A DNA stretch of 20,982 bases from Nitrososphaera sp. UBA210 (GCA_002494895.1 DADA01000017.1:1-20982); one strand, 5' to 3'. Counted from the first letter of the stretch, positions 7,805-14,880 are shown. The notes: generated by a model from the letters alone, not told the origin. Numbers and translations: made by a program.

Positions 7805-8562
7805 TTCACTGCCTTTATCACAAGGCTTGCTATTTTTCTGCCATCTACATGGTCTCCGTCCACGTACGGTCGCTCTTGCAGGATCTCGACATGTCTAAAT
7901 CCAGCTTTTCGGATGGTTTCCAGATAATGCTCTTTTGTCAGCGCTCCATCGAGGCAGCTGCACCACTTGTCCGCGTCAACCTGATCAGCTAGGATTTCTC
8001 TGTCAGAAACAAGATCGGAAATTACCAACCTTCCACCTTTCTTCAGAATCCTGTGCACTTGTTGGAATGCATTTCCTTTGCTGCTTGTAAGATTGACGAC
8101 GCAGTTGCTGACGACCAGGTCTACGCTGTTGTTGTTCACGGGGATCTCCTGCTCAATATCGCCTTTCCTGAATTCCACATTGGTGTAGCCGTGTTCGCTA
8201 GCATTTTTCTTCGCTCTCTGAAGCATCTCGTCTGTCATGTCGATTCCTATGACCTTTCCCTCTTCCCCGACCTTATTTGCAGATAGAAACACATCGATTC
8301 CTGCGCCAGAGCCCAGGTCAACTACCGTTTCACCTTTCTGGATATCCGCAAAATTCAGCGGAGCACCACAGCCTGCGCCGAGAATGGAATCCTCAGGAAT
8401 CGATCTCAGGTCCTGCGAATCATATCCTACAGACCGAGCCGCATCGCTTGCAGATGAGGTTGTGCAGCACTCGCCCGGCATGCAACAACTGGATCCGCCG
8501 AGTGCAATCTTGGCGTACTGCTTTCTCACCTTGTCTTTGATTTCCGCTTTTCTTTTTTGCAT
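7801..8562 (-). CDS. arsM: Arsenite S-adenosylmethionine methyltransferase
   Basis: This 253-residue class I SAM methyltransferase has motif I VVDLGSGAGID (80-90) and the acidic GIDM (106-109). The cysteines of ArsM are in place: C65 in LGAGCGAPLNFA, C154 in VSNCVVNL and C201/C203 in WCSCLDGAL, which together bind and methylate As(III). Two extra Cys pairs near the N-terminus (C26-C27 and C32-C33) could be an additional metalloid site. It is first gene of the operon, with arsC overlapping its stop. The promoter is shared with the divergent regulator: CTTAAATAG on the - strand lies 21-29 nt before the ATG, and a 7-bp inverted repeat lies between box and start. The protein is cytoplasmic. Confidence 0.93.
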   Translation of the reverse strand: MQKRKAEIKDKVRKQYAKIALGGSSCCMPGECCTTSSASDAARSVGYDSQDLRSIPEDSILGAGCGAPLNFADIQKGETVVDLGSGAGIDVFLSANKVGEEGKVIGIDMTDEMLQRAKKNASEHGYTNVEFRKGDIEQEIPVNNNSVDLVVSNCVVNLTSSKGNAFQQVHRILKKGGRLVISDLVSDREILADQVDADKWCSCLDGALTKEHYLETIRKAGFRHVEILQERPYVDGDHVDGRKIASLVIKAVK

Positions 8563-8565
8563 ACT

Positions 8566-8586
8566 ATAGTTTACTTGGGAAACTAT
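8566..8586. promoter_or_regulatory. Candidate operator of the arsenic island (7-7-7 inverted repeat)
   Basis: ATAGTTT (8566-8572) and AAACTAT (8580-8586) are perfect reverse complements separated by 7 bp. The repeat lies between the arsM TATA box and its start codon, where a bound repressor would block RNA polymerase. The divergent HxlR-type protein is the natural candidate to bind it. Confidence 0.55.
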
Positions 8587-8591
8587 TTAAG
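8584..8591. promoter_or_regulatory. TATA-like box shared by arsM and the divergent regulator
   Basis: On the - strand CTTAAATA lies about 22-29 nt from the arsM ATG (8562). On the + strand TATTTAAG lies 35-42 nt before the regulator ATG (8626), implying a leader of roughly 10-15 nt. It overlaps the right arm of the inverted repeat. Confidence 0.5.
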
Positions 8592-8625
8592 TTGTCGAGG
8601 CGCAGAGGTTACAGTTGGTGTAGCT

Positions 8626-9009
8626 ATGGAAACCAGCAAACTTCCAATGGTACAGGACTGTTTCTCAGGGTACGATGCTGCTTCATTAATGGAAGAGACG
8701 TCCAAGCTCCGCAAGATAATCACAAAAAGGGGGACGCTTGAAATCCTCATACCACTATGCTGCACTACCGAGCCTGTGAGGCACAAGCAGTTCCGGCAGG
8801 CACTGAAAGGTGTCAGCAGCAAGACTCTGGCAACCCGGCTCAAAGAGCTTGAAAAAAGCGGCATCTTGGAGAGGCGGGCCTACAACGAGATCCCGCCGCG
8901 CGTGGAATACCGGTTGACGGCCAAGGGCCAGGAACTCGTCGAGTCTATAATCAGCCTGCTCCAGTGGATGAAAAAGTGGTCAGGTGCAAAGGGCAATGGA
9001 CCGGGATAA
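8626..9009 (+). CDS. HxlR-type winged-helix regulator, candidate arsenic sensor
   Basis: The 127-residue winged-helix protein shows HxlR features: GTLEILIPL (helix 1), FRQALKGVSSKTLATRLKEL (recognition region), ILERRAYNEIPPRVEYRLT (wing with the conserved PP.VEY.LT) and a final helix LLQWMKKW. Three cysteines are notable: C12, and the adjacent pair C45-C46 (IPLCCTTEP) just before the recognition helices, with H53 nearby. These could bind As(III), but that is inference. An upstream in-frame ATG exists at 8557, but it lies inside arsM and before the TATA box, so ATG 8626 is preferred. A GGTG 5 nt upstream may be a weak ribosome site. The 3' end overlaps the convergent RNase H-like gene by 59 nt. 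Confidence 0.83.
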   Translation: METSKLPMVQDCFSGYDAASLMEETSKLRKIITKRGTLEILIPLCCTTEPVRHKQFRQALKGVSSKTLATRLKELEKSGILERRAYNEIPPRVEYRLTAKGQELVESIISLLQWMKKWSGAKGNGPG

Positions 9010-9478
9010 GAGCAGACGCGCGAAAAAGAACGGTTCTCCGCGCCATGTCCAGCTCCCTCTCTTTTCTTCGCTTCTGTTCAATCAGTAGGCCGGCAATGTT
9101 GTGCGATCTTTCAAGGTGATCAAATGTTATTGTGCACTTGATCCTTGCTAGAAGCTTGCCGATTGCTGCCGATATTCGGCGCATCAGAGAATCCCTTATA
9201 GTGGAGCGCCCAAGCAGCTGATCCACGGTAGACTTCGAATCGCTTCTAACGGCAATTGCAACGCGTTTTTCACGCCGCACCGCCTTTCTGATCTCCGTGA
9301 GGTTATCTGAGAGTGCAAAGTATACTGCAAGCATTTCCATTCGCTGCACTCCGAATCGCTCGTTCCTAAGAGCAGGACGGACCCTCCTGAGCTTAGGAAT
9401 GTCGGTGTAATGGTTGTACCATGCAACATAGCCAGAAGGCGAAGCATCAGCATCTATCACAATGCTGCGAGGTCGCAA
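8951..9478 (-). CDS. RNase H-fold protein with an incomplete active site
   Basis: This 175-residue protein has the type I RNase H layout: strand 1 IVIDADASPSG (D11 at the first catalytic position), helix QRMEMLAVYFAL (E48), strand AIAVRSDSKSTVDQL (D80), and the final region HLERSHNIAGLL. In the last motif His126 is kept but the fourth carboxylate, usually Asp in HN.AD.LA, is Gly130 (codon GGC, one base from GAC). The protein may therefore be weakly active, use another metal arrangement, or only bind hybrids. The extra tail after about residue 140 has no recognised domain. The start is uncertain: TTG 9478 or GTG 9460, the latter having TATAAT 25-30 nt upstream. It is convergent and overlapping with the HxlR gene. 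Confidence 0.68.
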   Translation of the reverse strand: MRPRSIVIDADASPSGYVAWYNHYTDIPKLRRVRPALRNERFGVQRMEMLAVYFALSDNLTEIRKAVRREKRVAIAVRSDSKSTVDQLLGRSTIRDSLMRRISAAIGKLLARIKCTITFDHLERSHNIAGLLIEQKRRKERELDMARRTVLFRASALIPVHCPLHLTTFSSTGAG

Positions 9479-9932
9479 CTGATCATTATAGGTAAATCAA
9501 CTATATGAGCATATCCTAAAGCAAATAACTGGCATCTATAGATCATAAGCTCGGATGAGAAACAAAAGAGGCTGATGGTGTGGCCCCGCAGCGTCATCCC
9601 GATCAGCCTTTCAGCCATCGGAGTTTCCAGTCAACCTCTGCAAATGGCGCCGGCACAAGTTAATTCGCCGCAAAGAAAAACCTATCCAATGTAGACACCA
9701 TAGTCCGACATAGATTCAGGGGAGCTATCTAGTGAACTTGGAGTACAAAGAATAACTCGAAGCGCCTGATCAATTGCGTGCCGGACGCAAGTTGCAGGAT
9801 ATGCGGCGCTCAGCTGAAAGTCATGGCTGTATGCATCAGGTGTAGCAGGCCGGTTCTCCATGGATGTGCCGGGTGCTCCGCGGTCTCTGAGACTAGGATT
9901 CATATCGACTGCTTGAGTCAACTTTCTATGGT
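9479..9932. other. Gene-poor stretch with one weak hairpin
   Basis: No convincing gene lies here. GGCTGAT (9570-9576) and ATCAGCC (9602-9608) can pair around a GC-rich 25-nt loop, which could be the base of a small RNA or a terminator. A 79-codon frame on the - strand (9682-9921) has random-looking composition and is not called. The left edge carries the TATA-like boxes of the RNase H-like gene (CATTATAGG at 9484-9492 and ATATAG near 9504-9509). Confidence 0.4.
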
Positions 9933-10736
9933 TCAGCAGGAAGCCTGATTTGCATCAGTTGCGTACTTGACAAATTCATCGTACAGCTGCTTTCGTACAG
10001 AAGCCTCCATTGAAGCGAGCTCCCCTGCCATCTTGGACTTCGACGTTTTCAGGTATTGCAGCGTTATGTCACTGTCGCGTATTTCGCCCAGCATGTCCTG
10101 CAATTTTTGTAGCGATATCGAGCTGCCTAGCTTACCAATTGCGTCTGCGGCCTTTTTCTCATAATTCTTCGCTATTCCGGCCGGCAGCGCCTCGATAACA
10201 TATCTAAGCTTTTTACAGTCTTTTCTAAGTTTGTGCAGCCCTTCAACTTTGCCGCTATCCGACAACACTTCAGGAAGCGTTTGTTCTATCCTGGCGCTCA
10301 GCCTGTCGGTTATCTTGTCTATCCTGGCCTCCAGCTTGCGCGGTTGTACATTATATACGCGCATGAGACGTATGTTCCTTATTTTGCGTCCTGCCTGGAT
10401 CGCATGCTTTAGCTCCGCATCTCTCTTTCTCCGAAGCTGAAGATCCAGCATGCCTGCATTAGGCGATAGCGCAGCGACTCTACCGCGGATGACATCAAGG
10501 TCGCGTACCACGCTATTGGCCTTGAAGAATTCCGTGTACTCCTTGATTTTCTTGCGGTTCCGCTTCCGCATTTTTTTTGGGAGAAGAGAGAACATAACTT
10601 CTAACCTGCGGATTGCGGTGCGAACGTCGTGGACATTCTTCTGACCTTCGGGGTCGTCAAGATATGTTGCAAGCTTTTCCCTCAACTTCTCGCTGCCTCT
10701 GCTGAACCTTTCTTCATAAAACGAGGATTGCTTCAC
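9933..10736 (-). CDS. CHAD-domain protein (polyphosphate-associated)
   Basis: This 267-residue, strongly basic, helical protein carries the conserved CHAD motifs VHDVRTAIRRLEVMFSLLP (about 35-53) and LHKLRKDCKKLRYVIEALP (about 167-185). The paired His and many Lys/Arg line a positively charged pore known in this family to bind inorganic polyphosphate. It is the last gene of an operon behind ppx and two P-loop kinases, 15 nt after the second kinase stop, with a GTG start. The context fits a polyphosphate-binding accessory protein that may target the neighbours to polyP granules. It is cytoplasmic, with no membrane segment. Confidence 0.88.
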   Translation of the reverse strand: MKQSSFYEERFSRGSEKLREKLATYLDDPEGQKNVHDVRTAIRRLEVMFSLLPKKMRKRNRKKIKEYTEFFKANSVVRDLDVIRGRVAALSPNAGMLDLQLRRKRDAELKHAIQAGRKIRNIRLMRVYNVQPRKLEARIDKITDRLSARIEQTLPEVLSDSGKVEGLHKLRKDCKKLRYVIEALPAGIAKNYEKKAADAIGKLGSSISLQKLQDMLGEIRDSDITLQYLKTSKSKMAGELASMEASVRKQLYDEFVKYATDANQASC

Positions 10737-10751
10737 GGCGCCTTCCTGCCA

Positions 10752-11480
10752 CTAGCGGCTCTGGATCGAACCTAGAAAGTGGCCTATCTTCATCTGAAGG
10801 TCAGCATTTGTTTCATGAACCGGCCTGTCGCCACTTATTATGAGCAAGTTGTAGCGCCTTTGCATCCTGCGGAATTCCCGTGCGATCATTTTCTGGTAAA
10901 TGATGAACGATTCGTACATGTCGTCGGAAAGCCCGAGGTCGGCACCCGACTCATAATAGTCCAGGAAGGTATTTTTCTGGAAGACCCTGTGCACAAGCTC
11001 GTTTGGATTGACATCAAGGTAAAAGACGAGATCAGGAACTATGGCAAAGCCAAAGAGCTGATGTGACCATCTCCTGCTCGCTCCTCTGACAGCATCCCTT
11101 GCCATCAGTGTATAGATGTACCTGTCTGCAAGCACGATATAGCCGGCCCTCAGCGCGGGTATTATCTTGTTCTCTAGCTGGTCGGCAAAATCCGCGGCAT
11201 AAAAGAGGCTCATGGTCCTCCTCCCCAGCATGTGCTCTCTCTTTGCCTCCATTATTCCCTCGCTGGCCAGCTCGGAGCGCTTTAGCCCGGTATTGAGCAC
11301 TGCATGCCCATCGGCCTCCAGCTTGGCGGTTATCAACCCAATTTGCGTACTCCTTCCGGAGGCGTCAGGCCCCTCGATGACGATGAGCCTGCCCTTTACT
11401 TCATCGTCCTCAAGGTACGGTATCCCCTTGCCATAGTATCGCAGAGGCCGCGGTTGGATCCTGATCTGAACACGCTTCAA
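10752..11480 (-). CDS. Thymidylate-kinase-like P-loop kinase with altered Walker A (Lys to Arg)
   Basis: This 242-residue member of the thymidylate kinase superfamily has Walker A GPDASGRST (37-45), where the usual Lys is Arg43 (codon AGG). The DRY motif is at 119-121 (LADRYIYTLMARDAVRG). The substrate loop that carries REPGGT in true TMP kinases is replaced by NTGLKRSELASEGIM. It has an N-terminal extension of about 30 residues. The start is TTG 11480, overlapping the stop of the upstream kinase (TTGA). Together with its neighbour it is sandwiched between ppx and a CHAD gene, so polyphosphate is a more likely partner than dTMP. It may be a regulatory or weakly active subunit. The true reaction is not known. 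Confidence 0.8.
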   Translation of the reverse strand: MKRVQIRIQPRPLRYYGKGIPYLEDDEVKGRLIVIEGPDASGRSTQIGLITAKLEADGHAVLNTGLKRSELASEGIMEAKREHMLGRRTMSLFYAADFADQLENKIIPALRAGYIVLADRYIYTLMARDAVRGASRRWSHQLFGFAIVPDLVFYLDVNPNELVHRVFQKNTFLDYYESGADLGLSDDMYESFIIYQKMIAREFRRMQRRYNLLIISGDRPVHETNADLQMKIGHFLGSIQSR

Positions 11481-12193
11481 AGTCCCGTCGCTCCTTCCTC
11501 TTCGCCGCCAATCGTTTGTGTCGCGCGCCTAGGCAACAGCTTCATCATCTTGTCCCTGACCTGCTTTTGCTGTTCTTCAATGTCAGCGGTACCATCAATT
11601 ACCGTAAAGCCCTCCTCCTCTGCCATCGATTCATATTGCTCGACTATTCTCCCCTGAAAAATCCTATAGCTTTCAAATGGGTCGTTGCTCAGGTTAAGGT
11701 CCATTCCCGCCTCGTAATATTTCAGCTTGGGCCTCCCCTTGACTATCCTGTCAAAGGAGGTCTCGACTGGAACCCTGAAGTAAAATGCAATGTCTGGCTT
11801 GATAGCAAAGCTGTAGACGTGACGCACCCATTCGGGGCTACAGCCCCGGACGACGTCCCTGGCAAATGCGGTGTAGATGTACCTGTCAGCAAGCACGATA
11901 TATCCGGCGCGCAAGAGCGGAAAGACGTTGCGCTCGTACCTTGCGGCAAAGTCAGTCGCATGCAGCAGGCTGAAGGTCGTAGGAGTGAGCAGGTTCTTCT
12001 TCTTGCCTTTCGAGATTATTTCCTTGACCTGCTCTGAAGAATTCCATTCAGTGAAAAAGACCGGCACGCCGATGTAGCGCAGCCATTTTTCGAGGAGTGT
12101 GATTTGAGTCGATTTACCCGATCCGTCGACTCCTTCAACGATGATCAGTTTGCCCGGTACGGAAAACTTGCTCTTCTTTTCCATGCGCTTCAT
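11477..12193 (-). CDS. Thymidylate-kinase-like P-loop kinase, candidate polyphosphate-linked kinase
   Basis: This 238-residue kinase has an intact Walker A GVDGSGKST (21-29, K27) and DRY (103-105) in LADRYIYTAFARDVVRGCS. As in the downstream paralogue, the REPGGT substrate loop of TMP kinases is absent, with TEWNSSEQVKEIISKGKK in its place. The two proteins align along their length (for example FSLLHATDFAARYE/MSLFYAADFADQLE and YYEAGMDLNLSND/YYESGADLGLSDD), so they arose by tandem duplication and may form a heterodimer. The start ATG overlaps the ppx stop (ATGA, 12190-12193). PPK2 polyphosphate kinases belong to the same broad superfamily, making polyP kinase or polyP-dependent nucleotide kinase activity a reasonable hypothesis; ordinary TMP kinase is the alternative. 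Confidence 0.82.
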   Translation of the reverse strand: MKRMEKKSKFSVPGKLIIVEGVDGSGKSTQITLLEKWLRYIGVPVFFTEWNSSEQVKEIISKGKKKNLLTPTTFSLLHATDFAARYERNVFPLLRAGYIVLADRYIYTAFARDVVRGCSPEWVRHVYSFAIKPDIAFYFRVPVETSFDRIVKGRPKLKYYEAGMDLNLSNDPFESYRIFQGRIVEQYESMAEEEGFTVIDGTADIEEQQKQVRDKMMKLLPRRATQTIGGEEEGATGL

Positions 12194-13728
12194 CTTGCGA
12201 CGACTTTCTCCTTTATTTTTCCGACAAGCAGTTTCGTCTCCTTTTCAGTTGCCACCGAGCAGCTAAGAGAAATATCAAAAGCCTCCTCGAATCTTTTCAA
12301 TGCCTCGGCAAGCAAGATTGATGGAACGAATTGCCTGAGGGATGAAGGCGTTATTTTCATGTCAACTTTGCTCTCCCTTGCAGAGAGCCTGACATTCATC
12401 CTGCCTCTTTCAAGGATTGGTGACAGCGCAAGGCACGCGGCAATCTTTTCCACCGATTTCTTGTTCTGTGGCTCGAGGATGGGTCGATATCTGGAGAATA
12501 ACCAGTCCGCAGCCTTTGCCTTCCGTGTGTGGATTATCGATAGCGCAAGTATCAGCTGTTCCCTGTGGCTGAGGAAGGCACTATCCTCGTCAATCATCAG
12601 ATAAAAGAGGTTGTTCAGGTTCGTGATTATCGGAAGGGTTTCGAGTTGCTTTAGTGCATGGGTAAGGATCATCTTTTCCTTTTCACGCAGCAGCCCAAGA
12701 GTAACAAGAGGACGGACCAGAGTAACAGTGTGCTGCGGCAGCATCTCTACCTGGCAAGCGAACGTTACGAACGCCTTGGCCCTGTCACCGCTTATGGTGC
12801 CCCGGTAAAAGGTCTTTGAGTCGCGGACAAACACTGCTAGAATGCCTTCACGCAGGCCCTGAGCGCTTATGACAATTCTTTCAAAATCAAATTTTTTCAT
12901 GAGAGACTCGATTATCGCAGACCCTGCGGTGATTGTCTCAACTCTGTTGCTTCCTACTGCCTGTGTCTCTGAAAGCTCGTCTGCATCCATGCCGTACAGC
13001 TCGTCTGCCACTGAAGATACGGCTGAATAGTCCATCTGGTAATTGTGGATCTTGTCAAGAGCATAGTCGCGATTTTCTTGATCGTACCTTGCCATTGCCC
13101 GCAGAGTTCCACCGACTCCGACCAGCACGGTATCGGGACTCACATCAAATTCCTTATGCGGTAATAACTCGAGTACATGTCGAAGCATTTTGTCGTAGCC
13201 TTTTTTTGCAAAAGTGCCATCGGCCCTACCGAACGTTTGCGTCATCCGCAGGGCGCCAAGCGGGTACGACCTGATCTTTTTCACATTGTAGTTTTCGGTA
13301 TATACGAGTTCCAGGCTGCCACCTCCAAGGTCAAAGAATAGAGTTGTCGGCAGGCAGGTGGCCCTAAGCGCCCCGATATAGGAATACAGCCCTTCCTCCT
13401 GTCCAGAAAGCACCTTGAATCTAAAGCCAGTCTCTCGGTAAACTTGCTTGAGGAAATCGATGCTATTGCCTGCCTCTCTTACTGCGCTCGTGGCCACCGG
13501 TAGCACGTGTCGTATCGAATCGAAATTGATGATGTCGCGGAACATGGTGAGTGCCTTGATCGTGCGGCGGACCGGTTCTCTTCCTAGGTATCCGGTTTCC
13601 TGCAAATCTTCTCCAAGCTTGACCTTTACGCCTTCCTGCTGATACGGCTTGAACGTGCCGTCCCTGTTGACGTCATAGTTGACGAGCTTGGCGGAATTGA
13701 AACCAAGATCAATTACTGATACTTTCAA
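12190..13728 (-). CDS. ppx: Exopolyphosphatase / Ppx-GppA family phosphatase
   Basis: This 512-residue protein belongs to the ASKHA-fold Ppx/GppA family, which releases phosphate from polyphosphate ends (or the 5' phosphate of pppGpp in some bacteria). Phosphate-binding motifs are seen at VIDLGFNSAKL (5-15), ATSAVREAGNS (79-89), SGQEEG (108-113), DLGGGSLEL (133-141) and GVGGTLRAMA. The C-terminal 200 residues carry a helical domain with SHREQLILALSIIHTRK, as in long Ppx proteins. The start is TTG 13728, set by GGGAG at 13736-13740 with a 7-nt spacer. It is first gene of a four-gene operon with both kinases and CHAD; the first junctions overlap by 4 nt. The promoter is probably CTATATAG at 13789-13796. 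Confidence 0.9.
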   Translation of the reverse strand: MKVSVIDLGFNSAKLVNYDVNRDGTFKPYQQEGVKVKLGEDLQETGYLGREPVRRTIKALTMFRDIINFDSIRHVLPVATSAVREAGNSIDFLKQVYRETGFRFKVLSGQEEGLYSYIGALRATCLPTTLFFDLGGGSLELVYTENYNVKKIRSYPLGALRMTQTFGRADGTFAKKGYDKMLRHVLELLPHKEFDVSPDTVLVGVGGTLRAMARYDQENRDYALDKIHNYQMDYSAVSSVADELYGMDADELSETQAVGSNRVETITAGSAIIESLMKKFDFERIVISAQGLREGILAVFVRDSKTFYRGTISGDRAKAFVTFACQVEMLPQHTVTLVRPLVTLGLLREKEKMILTHALKQLETLPIITNLNNLFYLMIDEDSAFLSHREQLILALSIIHTRKAKAADWLFSRYRPILEPQNKKSVEKIAACLALSPILERGRMNVRLSARESKVDMKITPSSLRQFVPSILLAEALKRFEEAFDISLSCSVATEKETKLLVGKIKEKVVAR

Positions 13729-13735
13729 ACTATTA

Positions 13736-13740
13736 CTCCC
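13736..13740 (-). promoter_or_regulatory. Shine-Dalgarno that fixes the TTG start of ppx
   Basis: GGGAG on the - strand lies 7 nt before TTG 13728. Most genes in this window lack such a site, so it indicates a leadered transcript and supports the non-ATG start. Confidence 0.5.
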
Positions 13741-13788
13741 AGCGGCGGCTAAGGTGGAAGATCAGACTGCTACGATAATAACATTCCC

Positions 13789-13841
13789 TATATAGTTCGC
13801 TTTTGTAACATGTGCTCAAAAAACAATTTCCTTATGTTACA
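13789..13841 (-). promoter_or_regulatory. ppx operon promoter with upstream inverted repeat
   Basis: On the - strand the TATA-like CTATATAG (13789-13796) lies about 60 nt before the ppx start, implying a leader of about 35-40 nt. Immediately upstream, TGTAACAT (13804-13811) and ATGTTACA (13834-13841) form a perfect 8-bp inverted repeat with a 22-bp spacer. This is a plausible operator near the TFB-recognition element. It could instead belong to the 3' end of the upstream gene. Confidence 0.45.
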
Positions 13842-13868
13842 TGCCTCTAACGGTTCTAAGACTAGATT

Positions 13869-14267
13869 CTATCTTTCGCCGCGTCGAATGTCAGCAGATG
13901 ATTCAAGCGATGCGCCAATAGAAGCAATGCTCCCCATGAATGTTCCTTTCACTTCGATGACTTTCGGGTGATCCTGGATCTGCTTCAAAAGTTCATAATC
14001 TAGCCTGTGATTTGCCACAAGATGGGTTCCTCTGTCAAAAATCTGAGGCGCGGTTCCAGTCATGCGTATAACTTCCATTCGTATGGCTTCAGTGTCGCCC
14101 CCCTCTTCGACCCATGCTTCAACGGTGTACACTGGCTTGTCATTCGGATTCTCACGAAGGCGCAACAGCAAATCGATTACTAGTCGTCGGTCTACTTTTG
14201 GGAGGTACTTTTCATGCAGCTGTTCAAACTGCTGCATCGATGACACTATTTCTTCTTTGCCACTCAT
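13869..14267 (-). CDS. Unknown protein, paralogue of the gene at 15906-16301
   Basis: I do not recognise this 132-residue soluble protein. It shares an organisation and many residues with the 131-aa protein at 15906: LPKVDRRLVIDLLLRLRENP versus LPKVDPILVHDLLRRERENP, YTVEAWVEEGGDTEAIR versus YLVEVFTKPGLNTQEVR, TGTAPQIFDRGTHLVAN versus TGMCPAIYDNGTHYATN, and VIEVKGTFMGSIASIGAS versus VLEVTGEFTGGLGSYGAS. An N-terminal helix precedes an alpha/beta region with a conserved GTH motif, and the C-terminal tail is variable. It starts at ATG 14267 behind a strong AGGTGA ribosome site. The TATA candidate AATAAAAAG (14319-14327, - strand) implies a leader of about 30 nt. Unlike its paralogue it lacks the TACCAATGGTA-type promoter. 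No function is assigned. Confidence 0.8.
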   Translation of the reverse strand: MSGKEEIVSSMQQFEQLHEKYLPKVDRRLVIDLLLRLRENPNDKPVYTVEAWVEEGGDTEAIRMEVIRMTGTAPQIFDRGTHLVANHRLDYELLKQIQDHPKVIEVKGTFMGSIASIGASLESSADIRRGER

Positions 14268-14273
14268 GTTGTG

Positions 14274-14279
14274 TCACCT
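14274..14279 (-). promoter_or_regulatory. Strong Shine-Dalgarno before the 132-residue gene
   Basis: AGGTGA on the - strand, 6 nt before ATG 14267, complements the 3' end of archaeal 16S rRNA. It contrasts with the leaderless paralogue at 15906, so the two copies are started by different translational routes. Confidence 0.6.
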
Positions 14280-14358
14280 AGCTTGGAGTATCCTTCCTTG
14301 TAAACATTTGCGTCGATACTTTTTATTGCAGAAAAAAGAGGGGTGGTGACCATGTCTA

Positions 14359-14871
14359 TCACGCACTTGTGGTTTCTGCGTCACCGGTTTGGATGTCGCC
14401 AGATTTCATGCCTTTTCCCATCCAATCACCATGGCCGAATCCCCCGTGGCGTCCACATCCACCTATGCCGCCGTTTCGCAGTGTAAGGTCGCCTGATGTG
14501 TACAGAACGTCACCATTGCCAGCGTCGACAATTACGACTTTGTACGTCCCTGCGTCGTAGTTGGCTACCTTGAATACATAGGAGAGGTAACCTTGGACCG
14601 CGCTGAGCTGACCTGAGATGACTCTTCCATTCTCAACTTCGCCTAAGGCTGTTTGGGCTGCTGTATTGAATGGGACCTGCACATTTTCCTTCACAAATTC
14701 ATTCGTTGCATTGTCGATGCTTACCGAGCCCTTGAGCTCAGGGATCTGAGCCGTTGTCTGATTGCTTGTTTGTGCGGACGCTGACTGCACCAGGAATACC
14801 GCAGCTATTGACATGGTAACTGCCAGGATTCCAGCCGCTATTGCCTTCTTGTTTTGTAATGATGTTTCCAT
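14359..14871 (-). CDS. Exported PepSY-like protein with Gly/His-rich tail
   Basis: From ATG 14871 the protein is 170 residues. A Sec signal peptide (METSLQNKKAIAAGILAVTM..., hydrophobic 8-30) ends at an ASA cleavage site (31-33). The mature part has one PepSY-like domain (about 64-125: FNTAAQTALGEVENGRVISG, then YVFKVANYDAGTYKVVIVDAGNGDVLY), a module usually found in secreted inhibitors or in redox and ligand-binding proteins. The tail (about 130-150) is rich in Gly, His and Cys (GGCGRHGGFGHGDW), suggesting metal binding. An upstream ATG (14922) is in frame, but it precedes the TATA box and would add residues before the signal peptide, so it is rejected. Its promoter is one arm of a perfect 63-bp inverted repeat. 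The protein is extracytoplasmic or envelope-bound. Confidence 0.8.
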   Translation of the reverse strand: METSLQNKKAIAAGILAVTMSIAAVFLVQSASAQTSNQTTAQIPELKGSVSIDNATNEFVKENVQVPFNTAAQTALGEVENGRVISGQLSAVQGYLSYVFKVANYDAGTYKVVIVDAGNGDVLYTSGDLTLRNGGIGGCGRHGGFGHGDWMGKGMKSGDIQTGDAETTSA

Positions 14872-14880
14872 GCAGGTTTG

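Noticed and set aside
8557..8625. N-terminal extension of the HxlR-type regulator from ATG 8557
   Set aside because: It would begin inside arsM and upstream of the TATA box; homology starts after ATG 8626.
9682..9921. 79-codon frame on the - strand after the CHAD gene
   Set aside because: Composition is random-looking, there is no recognisable motif, and no promoter or ribosome site of the kind seen elsewhere.
12104..12604. 166-codon + strand frame across the first kinase start and the ppx 3' part
   Set aside because: It lies antisense to two well-supported genes and its product has no recognisable features.
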